Positions 1 to 8,816 of a stretch of DNA of 64,000 bases are shown here, one piece after another. Within the stretch, counting starts at the first letter, position 1. Each line of letters starts with the position of its first letter. Position numbers and translations under genes: made by a program. Under the pieces are notes generated by a model that saw only the letters and a list, made by a program, of their open reading frames with translations, was not told where the DNA came from and ran no database searches. This DNA comes from an uncultured Parabacteroides sp. (GTDB taxonomy: Bacteria > Bacteroidota > Bacteroidia > Bacteroidales > Tannerellaceae), in the NCBI GenBank assembly GCA_910577325.1, contig CAJTMR010000016.1, positions 1 through 64,000 of the forward strand. The letters run 5' to 3'.

Positions 1-201
1 TCGTAATTCGTTGTTTGTCAGACTTAAAATTATAAAATAGTTCTATGATTACCAATTTTTACAAGAACTTTTTTATCCCGAACTCACGTAAATTCTTCTT
101 TCATAAAAAAACTGTGTTAGCAAAGTTAATATTTTATTCCTTGTTGACACAGTTTAAATTACATCCTCTGGTTTTGTGTGCCAATACAGAGATGAAAAAA
201 G
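1..201. other. AT-rich intergenic stretch at window edge
   Basis: No convincing coding frame. A 65-codon plus-strand frame from 45 overlaps the end of the next gene and has no family-like features. The stretch lies downstream of the minus-strand gene at 202-1035. Confidence 0.4.
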
Positions 202-1035
202 TCATAACACTTCAAGTATTTGCTTCCTATAATTTAGAATAAAAGAATGACCTTGTAAAAACTCTATATTTAAATAACCAAGTTTTTTATTACCTATTAT
301 GAAATCTAACACAAATTCGTTTTTGCCGACTTTAAACTTGACATCCCTGCATAATTTTTCTGTTTTAACAGACAATTTATTCCCAATATCAGCCGATTCC
401 TTTTGTATCAATTCCACAGGTCCATCATAGATGTCTAATTGCAATTTATTATTTTTGCATCCTGTATCAAATATAAAACGAGTATTTTTTCCACCAACTT
501 TTCCATCCAAGACTATATAATCAATTGCCACATCCGAATAAGACATGTGGTTCTTCCATTTGTAAACAATCCCTTTCGCTTTTTTATTATAATCATATGG
601 TTCAATAATACTTTTCTCCATATCAAATTTCCAAGCTCCTTGTTTAAGAATACCAGCTCCTATAATAAATTTAGGTGCATATTTTTGATAAATGCCAGAA
701 AAATCCGCTACAAGGCAATGAATTTTAGTATATGTTTTTCCACAAAAAGCTAAAGAATCAATAATGGTAGTAGAGATTTTTGTTCTATTTTGATTAACAT
801 AAACCGTCTCCAACTCACTCTTTTTTATTCCACAAGAATCGATGGCAAAAATAGAATCGATAATGCACAAAGAACTCCCTGTATCAATTAAAGAGGATAT
901 TGAATACCTATTTTTATCATGGAATATTTGTGTGTTAGAATACATGAACTTGTCCTTAAAAACAAGTTTTGATTGAGATTTTGCAGTAATAAAAACTGCA
1001 AACATCATACTTAATGATATAAAAAATACTTTCAT
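202..1035 (-). CDS. secreted clan-AA aspartic-protease-like protein (two DTG lobes)
   Basis: The 277-residue product starts with a probable signal peptide (about residues 1-21, ending AKSQS). Two aspartic-protease-type motifs are visible, DTGSS at residues 51-55 and DTGC at 190-193, each after hydrophobic residues (SSLIDTG, RFIFDTG). This is the usual arrangement of a pepsin/retropepsin-like fold with both lobes in one chain. Between them FIIGAGIL resembles the hydrophobic-hydrophobic-Gly flap element. The protein is probably periplasmic or cell-envelope associated, and its substrate is unknown. The gene is clearly more AT-rich and Lys/Ile/Asn-rich than the GH2 gene next to it, which may indicate a different origin. 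Family assignment rests on the motifs only; activity is inferred. Confidence 0.65.
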   Translation of the reverse strand: MKVFFISLSMMFAVFITAKSQSKLVFKDKFMYSNTQIFHDKNRYSISSLIDTGSSLCIIDSIFAIDSCGIKKSELETVYVNQNRTKISTTIIDSLAFCGKTYTKIHCLVADFSGIYQKYAPKFIIGAGILKQGAWKFDMEKSIIEPYDYNKKAKGIVYKWKNHMSYSDVAIDYIVLDGKVGGKNTRFIFDTGCKNNKLQLDIYDGPVELIQKESADIGNKLSVKTEKLCRDVKFKVGKNEFVLDFIIGNKKLGYLNIEFLQGHSFILNYRKQILEVL

Positions 1036-1131
1036 TATTATCTAAAAAAATCTTTCTTCGATTTGGTGGCTGGAGGAAAATAAAGAAATAGGATTTTATG
1101 GTTTTGTGTTGGAAAGTAAGCTTTTGCATGG

Positions 1132-1192
1132 ATTTCAGCCCCATTTCCAATAAGAAATCAATCGGTGTTTTATTTGGAAATGGAGCTGAAAT
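1132..1192 (-). terminator. long stem-loop downstream of the GH2 gene
   Basis: Arms at 1132-1150 and 1174-1192 pair over 19 bp with one mismatch around a 23-nt loop. It lies 15 bases beyond the stop of the minus-strand GH2 gene, so it probably ends that transcript. There is no long U-run. Confidence 0.5.
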
Positions 1193-1206
1193 TCAGTAAT
1201 TATTGA

Positions 1207-4200
1207 TTATTTTGCGTTTTCGATGCGGAACGAGTATGAATAGTCTTTGTTTTTTTCGATTTCATAATGCGGACGCGGGCCCGGTCCGCAACTGCCGTTA
1301 CCGATACCACGCTGGATGCAATCGAGGTTCAGGATCACTTCGGCACGACGGATATTGTCTAAGTCGTGCCCGTAAGTCACTCCCCACAGTTCCGGATCGG
1401 TGAAGTGGAGCGCGCTGAAGTTCAAATGATCTTTGGAGGTGATCCGGATGCCTTGGCCGTCTTGGCCTGTCAGCGCCAACCAGCGCACATCGTCGCGGTT
1501 TCCCATCGATTGGGCATGGACGTATGCTTCTTCCATGCCTGTTACCGTATTCTTATACAGGCCAACGTATGCGGCATTTTTTCGGTCCCAATAATTTTCG
1601 ATCGGCCCCCGTCCATACCATGTCACCTGCTCCAGTTTCGGATTTAAAGCGATCTGCAGGCCGAGGCGGGGTAGGTTGAAGTCGTTACCGGGTTTGAACG
1701 TGCCGTTCACATCGACAATGCCGTTTGCATAGATTGTATAAGTTATGTGGTACGGAAGAGTGACCTTTTTCGTACCGTTGCCTATGACAGCTTCATGGTG
1801 AGTGGTAACCGTCACCGATTTTTTGTCATCGGATTGTTTCCAGTCGAAAGCTTGTTTCGTGATGGTTGTCGGCAGATATTCTTGTTTGTCGTTATCTATC
1901 GCACGGAACCAATTGAGGTCAAATCCTTCCTTATTATAGATCATGTCCGTACCGGCATAACGCAGGGAGATCATTTTTCCTGTTTCAGGATTGAAAGCGA
2001 CGAAGAACCTTGGAGCACGGAAACCGATCTGCCCCTTCTCTTCTTCCACTTTCAGAGTGTCGCTGAAAGTCCTGTCGGCAGGAGCTACAGCCACCTTGAC
2101 TGTCAACGGATATTGCTCGGATGCCACTTCATGTCCGGCATTCGCCCAGTTGCAATCCTTTTTCAACCGGGCCGACAAGTTAAGGAAGTATTCGTTATCG
2201 GTATCCAACACTTTTTTATATGGAATCGTCACTTCGGTTTCTTTGTTCGGTGCTATATTGCCTAACGGTAATACACCCGATTCGACTGCTTGTCCGTCTT
2301 TCAGCAACTGCCATTGAAGGTCGAATTGGTCCAGGTTCAGGAAGTCATAGCGGTTTTCCAGTTTTACCTTGCCGGTCTTCAGGTCGATCGGTTTGAATTT
2401 GATGTATTGGTACACTTTCTTTACTTCGAGCAGTTTCGGCGTCACCTGGCGGTCCGGTGTCACGATGCCATTGCAGCAGAAGGCGAAATCGTTCGGCTTG
2501 TCGCCGAAACCGTTACCGAAATAGTAACGATTCGCCAATTCTCCATATTTGTTGATACCTTGGTCCACCCAGTCCCAAATACAACCGCCTATCATGCGGC
2601 ATGAATGATTCTCGATGTAATCCCAATACTCGTCGAGGTTGCCTATCGAATTGCCCATGGCGTGTGCATATTCGCAGAGGAAGAATGGCTTGTCGCTTTT
2701 TTGCTCGTCTTGTTCTTTCATCGACTCGATGGAAGGGTACATGCGGGAGTCCATATCGGCAATCCGGTTTTTCCCTTCATAATGGATCGGACGCGGGTCG
2801 AGTTTGCGGGCTTCCTTATAGACTGTGTCAAAATTCTTGCCGTCGCCGGACTCGTTCCCCATAGACCAAAAGATGACGGACGGATGGTTCTTGTCGCGTT
2901 CGACCATGCGGACCATACGGTCTACGTATGCAGGTAGCCAACTTTCCTTGTTGCTGATCGAGTGGTTGCCGTGGCATTCAATATCGGCTTCGTCCATTAC
3001 ATAGAGGCCATAGTAGTCGTATAATGCGTACATCTTGGCATCGTTTGGATAATGGCTCGTGCGGATTGTGTTCAGATTATAGCGTTTGAAAAGCAATATG
3101 TCTTCAATCATCGACTCGACCGGAACCGCTTTCCCATGTTGAGGATGGATGTCATGGCGGTTGGCTCCTTTGAAGAACACCTGTTCGTTGTTGATATATA
3201 CCCGTTTGTTCTTGATCTCGATCTTGCGGAAACCGAATTGTGAAGACATTGCTTCAAGCGTTTGGCCTGTCTTGTCTTTCAGCTCCAGGATCGCTGTGTA
3301 GAGGTAGGGCGTTTCGGCAGACCAAAGATTTGGATTCTTGATTTCAACACTGGTCGTATTGATCGCTTCCCGACCTTTCCTGATGTCTTCGATAACATCG
3401 GATATAAAGGCCACTTGCTCGCCGTCTTGATCCAGCAGCGTGATGTCGACAACCGCTTTGTCCACAGTTTTGCCATAGTTCTTCACGTTCGTACGGACAT
3501 TGAATGTCGCTTTGTTCAAATTATCCTCTTCAAATGAAGCGAACAGATAGTAATCACGCAAGCGCAGTTTGGGGGTCGCGAACAGATAAACATCGCGATG
3601 GATGCCGCTCAGACGGAACATGTCTTGGTCTTCCAGGTAGCTGCCGTCGCTCCAACGGTACACCTCGACAGCCAGGACGTTCTTTCCCGGCTTAACGTAT
3701 TGGGTTATGTTGAACTCGGCATCGTTGTTTGCCCCTTGGCTGTAACCGACTTTTTTCCCGTTCACCCAGAGGTACATGGCGCTGTAGACGCCATCAAAAT
3801 GGATGAAAATTTCGCTTTCTTTCCAATCGTCCGGGATATTGAAGTCGCGCCGGTAAGAACCGACAGGATTCGGCTCGTTCATGATCGTGTATCCTTTCTT
3901 TCCTTGTATAAAAGGAGGGTTGTTGCGATGCGGATATGTGATGTTCGTATAAATCGGCGTGCCGTATCCGTACATTTCCCAATTGGAAGGAACCGGAATT
4001 TCTTTCCATCCGGAAACATCATAGTTTGGTTTATGGAAGTTGACCGGGCGTTCGGAGGGCTGTTTCACCCAGTTGAATTTCCAGTTGCCATTTAGTAATT
4101 GGTAACGCGGAGAGTTCGGGCGAAGCCAGGCTTTTCGGTAGTCGGGAGAGTTTTTTAGGCTTTCCGCAGAAGGGAAGGGGACATAAGTTGTATGCCCGGG

Positions 4201-4791
4201 CTCTTTGTTGATGGCGAAGATGTTTTCGTTTTCCCAATCCTTGTCGCTGGAACTGCGCAAGGTCTCTTTGTCTATTTTCAGGTTCGATTTGCGTAGGCTC
4301 CAGTGTTGCTTGGTGTCAGTTGAGTCTGCTGCAAGTTGAAGAGCGGCCTTTCCCGGTTGTCCGTCGTCGCTGATACTAAGATTCAGTCCGTTGGCAATAT
4401 TGGTAAAGATGTAGGTATTTTCGCCGGTTTTTGTTAGTTTCCAAAACTGGTTCATGTTGCTCTCGCCGTTCTCCCATTGGATAACCGGGCCCGGTTCTTT
4501 CGTGTTGTTGTTGTCCACACATTTGTCGGAGAGGGGTGTGCAGATCTTGTAGACTCCATAGCCTGGAGTCGTCAGTTGCCATACCTGCGATATCCGGTTC
4601 CCTACGCGGTTGTTGATGAATATCTGGGTCCCGTCGTCTTCGCTGTCTTGATTGTCGAGAACCAGGCTGTTGCTGCTTACGATCTCATAATAGGCGTTGG
4701 GATCGATTTCTTGTGACTGTCCAGTCCGGGGAAGCATCGCCATAAGTATAAGTATGGCGAAGAGCACTCCTGTAGAAATTTTGCTTTTCAT
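1207..4791 (-). CDS. secreted GH2 beta-galactosidase with N-terminal ricin-type lectin domain
   Basis: The 1194-residue protein has a signal peptide (residues 1-26, ending TGQSQ). A ricin-type beta-trefoil region follows at about 30-170, with the repeated QxW-type motifs QVWQL, QFWKL and QHWSL. The rest follows the LacZ layout: sugar-binding jelly roll (about 205-400), immunoglobulin-like domain, TIM barrel (about 525-830) and C-terminal small-chain domain. The acid/base Glu is in WSMGNESG (E647) and the nucleophile Glu is in CEYAHAMGNS (E707), both as in LacZ. It should hydrolyse beta-galactosides, or a related beta-linked sugar, outside the cytoplasm. The gene follows the metzincin lipoprotein gene by 21 bases on the same strand, so the two are probably co-transcribed. 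No SusC/SusD pair is nearby. Confidence 0.9.
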   Translation of the reverse strand: MKSKISTGVLFAILILMAMLPRTGQSQEIDPNAYYEIVSSNSLVLDNQDSEDDGTQIFINNRVGNRISQVWQLTTPGYGVYKICTPLSDKCVDNNNTKEPGPVIQWENGESNMNQFWKLTKTGENTYIFTNIANGLNLSISDDGQPGKAALQLAADSTDTKQHWSLRKSNLKIDKETLRSSSDKDWENENIFAINKEPGHTTYVPFPSAESLKNSPDYRKAWLRPNSPRYQLLNGNWKFNWVKQPSERPVNFHKPNYDVSGWKEIPVPSNWEMYGYGTPIYTNITYPHRNNPPFIQGKKGYTIMNEPNPVGSYRRDFNIPDDWKESEIFIHFDGVYSAMYLWVNGKKVGYSQGANNDAEFNITQYVKPGKNVLAVEVYRWSDGSYLEDQDMFRLSGIHRDVYLFATPKLRLRDYYLFASFEEDNLNKATFNVRTNVKNYGKTVDKAVVDITLLDQDGEQVAFISDVIEDIRKGREAINTTSVEIKNPNLWSAETPYLYTAILELKDKTGQTLEAMSSQFGFRKIEIKNKRVYINNEQVFFKGANRHDIHPQHGKAVPVESMIEDILLFKRYNLNTIRTSHYPNDAKMYALYDYYGLYVMDEADIECHGNHSISNKESWLPAYVDRMVRMVERDKNHPSVIFWSMGNESGDGKNFDTVYKEARKLDPRPIHYEGKNRIADMDSRMYPSIESMKEQDEQKSDKPFFLCEYAHAMGNSIGNLDEYWDYIENHSCRMIGGCIWDWVDQGINKYGELANRYYFGNGFGDKPNDFAFCCNGIVTPDRQVTPKLLEVKKVYQYIKFKPIDLKTGKVKLENRYDFLNLDQFDLQWQLLKDGQAVESGVLPLGNIAPNKETEVTIPYKKVLDTDNEYFLNLSARLKKDCNWANAGHEVASEQYPLTVKVAVAPADRTFSDTLKVEEEKGQIGFRAPRFFVAFNPETGKMISLRYAGTDMIYNKEGFDLNWFRAIDNDKQEYLPTTITKQAFDWKQSDDKKSVTVTTHHEAVIGNGTKKVTLPYHITYTIYANGIVDVNGTFKPGNDFNLPRLGLQIALNPKLEQVTWYGRGPIENYWDRKNAAYVGLYKNTVTGMEEAYVHAQSMGNRDDVRWLALTGQDGQGIRITSKDHLNFSALHFTDPELWGVTYGHDLDNIRRAEVILNLDCIQRGIGNGSCGPGPRPHYEIEKNKDYSYSFRIENAK

Positions 4792-4812
4792 GTTAATTAT
4801 AGATTTATATTC

Positions 4813-6876
4813 TTATAAATTATTTGCGGGTATTGCCCTGATGCTTTGCGTTCCACGGTCCACCACCAGTAATGTTTGGCGGGAGGCCGCTATTTTTTCA
4901 GGTTCGGCAAAGGAGCCGGTGATGTTCTGTAACAGCTTGCCGTTGGACGGATCTATTTCCCATAGTTCGGACTGTTTGTTATTGATACGCAAAGTGACGA
5001 ATAACCGGTCACCGATGAAAGCCAATGACTGGGGCGCGTTCTCGAAACCGAGGGAAACGTTGTTATACATGAACCCGCTGTTGCCTTCCCGTATGTTTTT
5101 CGGGTCGAAGATATGGACTTTCTTTGTGTTTTGGGCGGTTACATAGATGAGTCCTTTGTCATTGATTGCGATTCCGTATGTCCCGGCAGCTTCTTTCAGG
5201 TTAGTGCTGCGGCTATAGACGGGGATTTTACGTGCAGTACCGGGTTGTACATCGTTTTCCAGAACGACGACCAGTTTACGTTTGTCCCGAATCAGGATGC
5301 TTCCTTGGCTGGCAACTACGTCAAAGGCATGGACAGTCTGGAAATTGCCTTCTCCCCAGCTTCCGGTTCCGATACAGGTTATAAATTCGTATGTGGAAGC
5401 ATCGAATACATCCGTACGGCTTCCTGTGTTTGTCACATATATTTTATTGAAAGAGCGGGTTACACCGGTTGGTTCTCCGGCAAATGTATCTTCTGTCTCG
5501 TTGTTTGTCCATTTTCGGATACTCCGTATATGGCGGATGCCGGAAGATACATCGAAGATTTCGAGACTGTAATGGCCGGGAGCGTTGTTGGCCACATACA
5601 ACGTGTTTTGGTACAAGTGGACGGCTTTGGGTTGAAACGTTTCGACTGTCGCCCCCGGTACGTCCAGCACGGAGACGGTAAAAGAAAGAGAAGAACCTTC
5701 ATTTCCGGCCTTGTCCGTTTCAGTGAAAGGGATGCTCAGACCACCATCTATGGCATCCAGTTCCGGGTCTTCGATGATGTAGGCCGAAGCGGTATAGATA
5801 CTTTTGTTTTCCACCAGATTCTTGTTTCGTCTTGTATGCAGGAAGCGGCGTGAATAGATCGGAAGTTTCTTTTCTCTGGACAGTTGCGAGTAGACTTTCA
5901 TACAGATGGTCGGGAATCCCCCTTCCGCCGGATAATAGGTCATATTGCCGCTATGCCCGTAGCCGAGGCAATGCGCCATCTCATGATAGGGTGTGTCACT
6001 ACCATTGGCGTCGTCGGCATAATGGGTCAAATAGACATATTCGCCTAATCCGTAGGTGTTGCCTCCTCCGAGTCCCACCACGTTTACTACACGTCCGAAA
6101 CAAAAACCTGAATGATTGGTTATTTGTTTCTTTAAATTGTTGATGTCGACAATGTTTTCATTGTTGATCAATTTCCCCCTCCATTTGTCCAGCTCCTGTT
6201 CGAACAGGGAAGTCGAGAACATGGTAGCCATGTTCAAGGATAAGGCTACCGCTTCCCTGGCCAAATGGGGAGCGAAACTGCCCCAGTTGGAACCGGAATA
6301 TTTGCCGAACCAGATGTTCCATTTGGGTTTGACATTGATCATGCCTTGATAGACAGGGTCGACTGACTCGATTCGCAATTTGATGTCACCGGCTTCGATA
6401 TCGGGAGTTGCCGGGACGATCACTTCTTCGCCTTGCCGGGTATAATAGATTTTATCCTTATTGATAAAAGGAATTTTTGTCCGGAACTCCTGAAAAGGCA
6501 GTATTCGCGTGAATTCCGCAAACCGCAATTCTTTTTCATAGCCCTCTATGGTCGCCCATACGATTACGTTGCTGATCCCTCTCGGGCAGTAAAAGCGGAA
6601 AAGGAATTCCTGATTGTCGGTGATGGAGGCTTGTAAAGGAGCATTTACTCGAAAACTGCGTTGGGCACGGTTGAACAGAAGGCTGTCAGGTTCGCCATCC
6701 TGTAAAATATAGGAGGTGTTGTTTGGATTATAGTCATTTTCAGACATCTGAATAAGCCCGTATTTGCTTTCTGCCGGTCCGTCGTTGTCATTGTTGTCCG
6801 TACATCCTATTGTAAGAATGAAACCAATGATCACCCCTAATACTTTGGTGATGTTATCCTTTAATTTGACACTCAT
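4813..6876 (-). CDS. lipoprotein with metzincin-type zinc-protease motif and C-terminal beta-propeller
   Basis: The 687-residue protein has a lipobox ending in Cys25 (LTIGC) and an Asp/Asn-rich linker, so it should be an envelope lipoprotein. Residues about 45-180 look like a beta-sandwich of the BACON/Ig type. A zinc-site motif HEMAHCLGYGH at 298-308 matches HExxHxxGxxH, and a Met-containing segment (ICMKVY, 324-329) could be the Met-turn. From about 400 to the end are repeated strands (LYVANN, IYVTNT, IYVTAQ, LFVTLR) typical of an NHL/YncE-type propeller. It probably cuts or binds a host or dietary glycoprotein together with the GH2 enzyme encoded 21 bases downstream. The substrate is inferred. 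Confidence 0.6.
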   Translation of the reverse strand: MSVKLKDNITKVLGVIIGFILTIGCTDNNDNDGPAESKYGLIQMSENDYNPNNTSYILQDGEPDSLLFNRAQRSFRVNAPLQASITDNQEFLFRFYCPRGISNVIVWATIEGYEKELRFAEFTRILPFQEFRTKIPFINKDKIYYTRQGEEVIVPATPDIEAGDIKLRIESVDPVYQGMINVKPKWNIWFGKYSGSNWGSFAPHLAREAVALSLNMATMFSTSLFEQELDKWRGKLINNENIVDINNLKKQITNHSGFCFGRVVNVVGLGGGNTYGLGEYVYLTHYADDANGSDTPYHEMAHCLGYGHSGNMTYYPAEGGFPTICMKVYSQLSREKKLPIYSRRFLHTRRNKNLVENKSIYTASAYIIEDPELDAIDGGLSIPFTETDKAGNEGSSLSFTVSVLDVPGATVETFQPKAVHLYQNTLYVANNAPGHYSLEIFDVSSGIRHIRSIRKWTNNETEDTFAGEPTGVTRSFNKIYVTNTGSRTDVFDASTYEFITCIGTGSWGEGNFQTVHAFDVVASQGSILIRDKRKLVVVLENDVQPGTARKIPVYSRSTNLKEAAGTYGIAINDKGLIYVTAQNTKKVHIFDPKNIREGNSGFMYNNVSLGFENAPQSLAFIGDRLFVTLRINNKQSELWEIDPSNGKLLQNITGSFAEPEKIAASRQTLLVVDRGTQSIRAIPANNL

Positions 6877-6929
6877 AAATATAAATTTCTATTTGTATTT
6901 TGAGGGGACAAAAATACGATTTTAGATTT

Positions 6930-6957
6930 AGAGCCTGTTTAAATTTTCTTCAAAAAG
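6930..6957. repeat. half-site of the AGAGCCTGTTTAA repeat
   Basis: This 28-base segment resembles the left arm of the stem-loop at 45691-45758, sharing AGAGCCTGTTTAA, a TTTT run and TTCAAAAAG. The matching right arm is absent here. It looks like a solo copy of a dispersed intergenic repeat. Confidence 0.4.
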
Positions 6958-7020
6958 TGTTTTTCAGCTTCTTTTGAGTTTTTTCCGGTCTGTTTTTATT
7001 CGTCATTTTGAATGGGGTGA

Positions 7021-7072
7021 CATCAACCGGATACAGTTGGCTATGGGGAAACGCATCTGCATCCGGTTGATG
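7021..7072 (-). terminator. stem-loop downstream of the sensor kinase gene
   Basis: CATCAACCGGAT at 7021-7032 pairs perfectly over 12 bp with 7061-7072, leaving a 28-nt loop. It lies 12 bases past the stop of the minus-strand kinase gene, where a transcript end is expected. It lacks a clear U-run, so Rho-independent function is uncertain. Confidence 0.45.
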
Positions 7073-7083
7073 TATATGTTCGG

Positions 7084-8628
7084 TTATACTTGTAATACCA
7101 AAATAAAACGGCTGCCTTTTTTGTATTCAGGATCTATGGAGAGTGTGCCGTTCATTTTCGAAGCAATCAGGAAGCAGATGGGCAATCCCAACCCGTCGCC
7201 ATCGGCTAAGTCTTTTATTTCGGTGAAAGGCTTGAAGATCATCTCTTGTTTTTCGGCAGGGATGCCCGGACCGTTATCGGTAACGATAAACTGGCAGATA
7301 TGGGCTCCTTTCTTCTTGAATTCCAATTTTATTTTGCCTGATGTGGTATAGAGAGCTGCGTTTTTCAACAGATGTAACAGAATGCGTTGTAACTGTTCGG
7401 CATTTGTTTTTATTTCGATCTTTGGAATATCAGTGGTGATTTCGACATCCGGATGAACGTTTTCTTTGATTTGCTCCAGTACTTTTTCGCAGAAAGCACT
7501 GACATTAAAAGATTGTGTTTCGTAGGGCTCAAGCAAAGAATTTTCAAGGGTAGAAAGTTCTTGTATATGGTTGCCGAACTGTTCCAAAGCATCAACGCGG
7601 TATCGCAGTGCTTTTGCCTGATCGGGAACGGTGGTCTGTAATTGGGCCACCGACTTGTTCATTTCAATTAAGGTCGGTTTCATCTGTTCCGAGATACTTT
7701 GAATGAATCCGGTCTGTTGTTCGCTGTGTTCTGTGATGGTCTGGATGATTTTTTTCAATTTCCGGTTAAGGATGATGAAGCGCATTGCCAAGAATACCAG
7801 GAACACCAGTCCGGCAATCAGGATGGCAACCAATGTGCAAAGCCCGACAATGATGTATTGCTTGGCTGCCAGTTTGTCATCTTTCTCCAGTATCGTTTGT
7901 AGGCTGTCGTCGTATTTTTGTTGTAAAGCTCCCAATTTATCTTCGGCAGTGAGCATTTTTACGGAGTCGGTCCATACCATATATTTTACGAAAGTCTGTT
8001 CCATTAACGAGGTGTTATTGGCTTTGCGTGCGATCGCGATCAAGTTTTGGTAACATTCACTGACTTTGCCGTACTCCTTTTTCTCTCGGTATTGGCTGAT
8101 CAGTCGGTTAAATGCCGCATCTCCCTCTTCTTTCTGTCCGAAGAAATAAAAATAGTCTGTTTTTATGTACAACAAGTTTTCCATAAGTTGACTGTTGCCT
8201 GACTCTTCAGCTAAATTGTCAAGAATGTTGAGTTGAAGTTGTGCTTGGGCTGCGTTTCTCAGTTTGATATACATTTGTAGGCGTTCCTTTGTTATCAGAA
8301 AATTCAGGTCGTACAGTTTTTTTTGTTCCGCCTGTTCCTGATTTGTCACTATTTGTCCCATTTGCCGGCAAAGGTCGAATGCTTCCTGATAATAATTCTC
8401 ACGATAATAAAGAGAGGTCGCTTGCGTTCCGCATTCGACTGCCTGTGTTATTTTTCCTTCATTTGCGTAATTCCTATACGCTTGGATAAAAAGATAGCGG
8501 GCTTTTGTATAATCTTTTTTTTCAAGGCTGCTTTGTGCCTGTTGTTTGAAATTGTCCGCTTTGTTTTGTGCCTGAAGATGAACACCAAAACATAGAATGA
8601 GGATGATAATAAAGTTGCAAATTTTCAT
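7084..8628 (-). CDS. TPR-containing membrane sensor histidine-kinase-like protein, phosphoacceptor His apparently missing
   Basis: I chose the start at 8628 (MKICNF) because it opens directly with a signal sequence; a frame extended by 29 residues has no recognisable content. The 514-residue product has a signal peptide (to about 20), a TPR-like helical periplasmic region (about 25-230), one transmembrane helix (about 258-285) and a coiled dimerisation segment. A GHKL ATPase domain follows with N-box (LKNAALYT, about 421-428), G1 (DNGPGIP, 451-457) and G2 (GDGLGLP, 477-483). Where HisKA has SHE(L/I)RTPL, this protein has SEQMKPTL (about 313-320), so Glu stands where the phosphorylated His is expected. 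No response regulator is adjacent. It may be a degenerate kinase or an ATP-binding sensor. Confidence 0.75.
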   Translation of the reverse strand: MKICNFIIILILCFGVHLQAQNKADNFKQQAQSSLEKKDYTKARYLFIQAYRNYANEGKITQAVECGTQATSLYYRENYYQEAFDLCRQMGQIVTNQEQAEQKKLYDLNFLITKERLQMYIKLRNAAQAQLQLNILDNLAEESGNSQLMENLLYIKTDYFYFFGQKEEGDAAFNRLISQYREKKEYGKVSECYQNLIAIARKANNTSLMEQTFVKYMVWTDSVKMLTAEDKLGALQQKYDDSLQTILEKDDKLAAKQYIIVGLCTLVAILIAGLVFLVFLAMRFIILNRKLKKIIQTITEHSEQQTGFIQSISEQMKPTLIEMNKSVAQLQTTVPDQAKALRYRVDALEQFGNHIQELSTLENSLLEPYETQSFNVSAFCEKVLEQIKENVHPDVEITTDIPKIEIKTNAEQLQRILLHLLKNAALYTTSGKIKLEFKKKGAHICQFIVTDNGPGIPAEKQEMIFKPFTEIKDLADGDGLGLPICFLIASKMNGTLSIDPEYKKGSRFILVLQV

Positions 8629-8769
8629 AATTTGAATTTTAATATTAGACAAATATATGTATTTTTTTAGTAATAAAGAGTATGAACATGCCAGATTTTT
8701 TTCTTTCCCTCTCATTATTATGCCATAACGGCGAATAACATACGATTATTATCATTCCTATTTATTTCT

Positions 8770-8777
8770 TACCTTTG
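8770..8777 (+). promoter_or_regulatory. possible Bacteroidota -7 element (TACCTTTG)
   Basis: TACCTTTG matches TAnnTTTG and lies 39 bases before the ABC-F start codon. No good -33 TTTG is seen, so this is weak. Confidence 0.3.
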
Positions 8778-8816
8778 CCACTCATTTTGTAAAAGCAATA
8801 CATTATTATATATTAT

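Noticed and set aside
8629..8715. 29-codon N-terminal extension of the sensor kinase
   Set aside because: It covers AT-rich promoter-like sequence and would place residues before a normal signal peptide starting at 8628.
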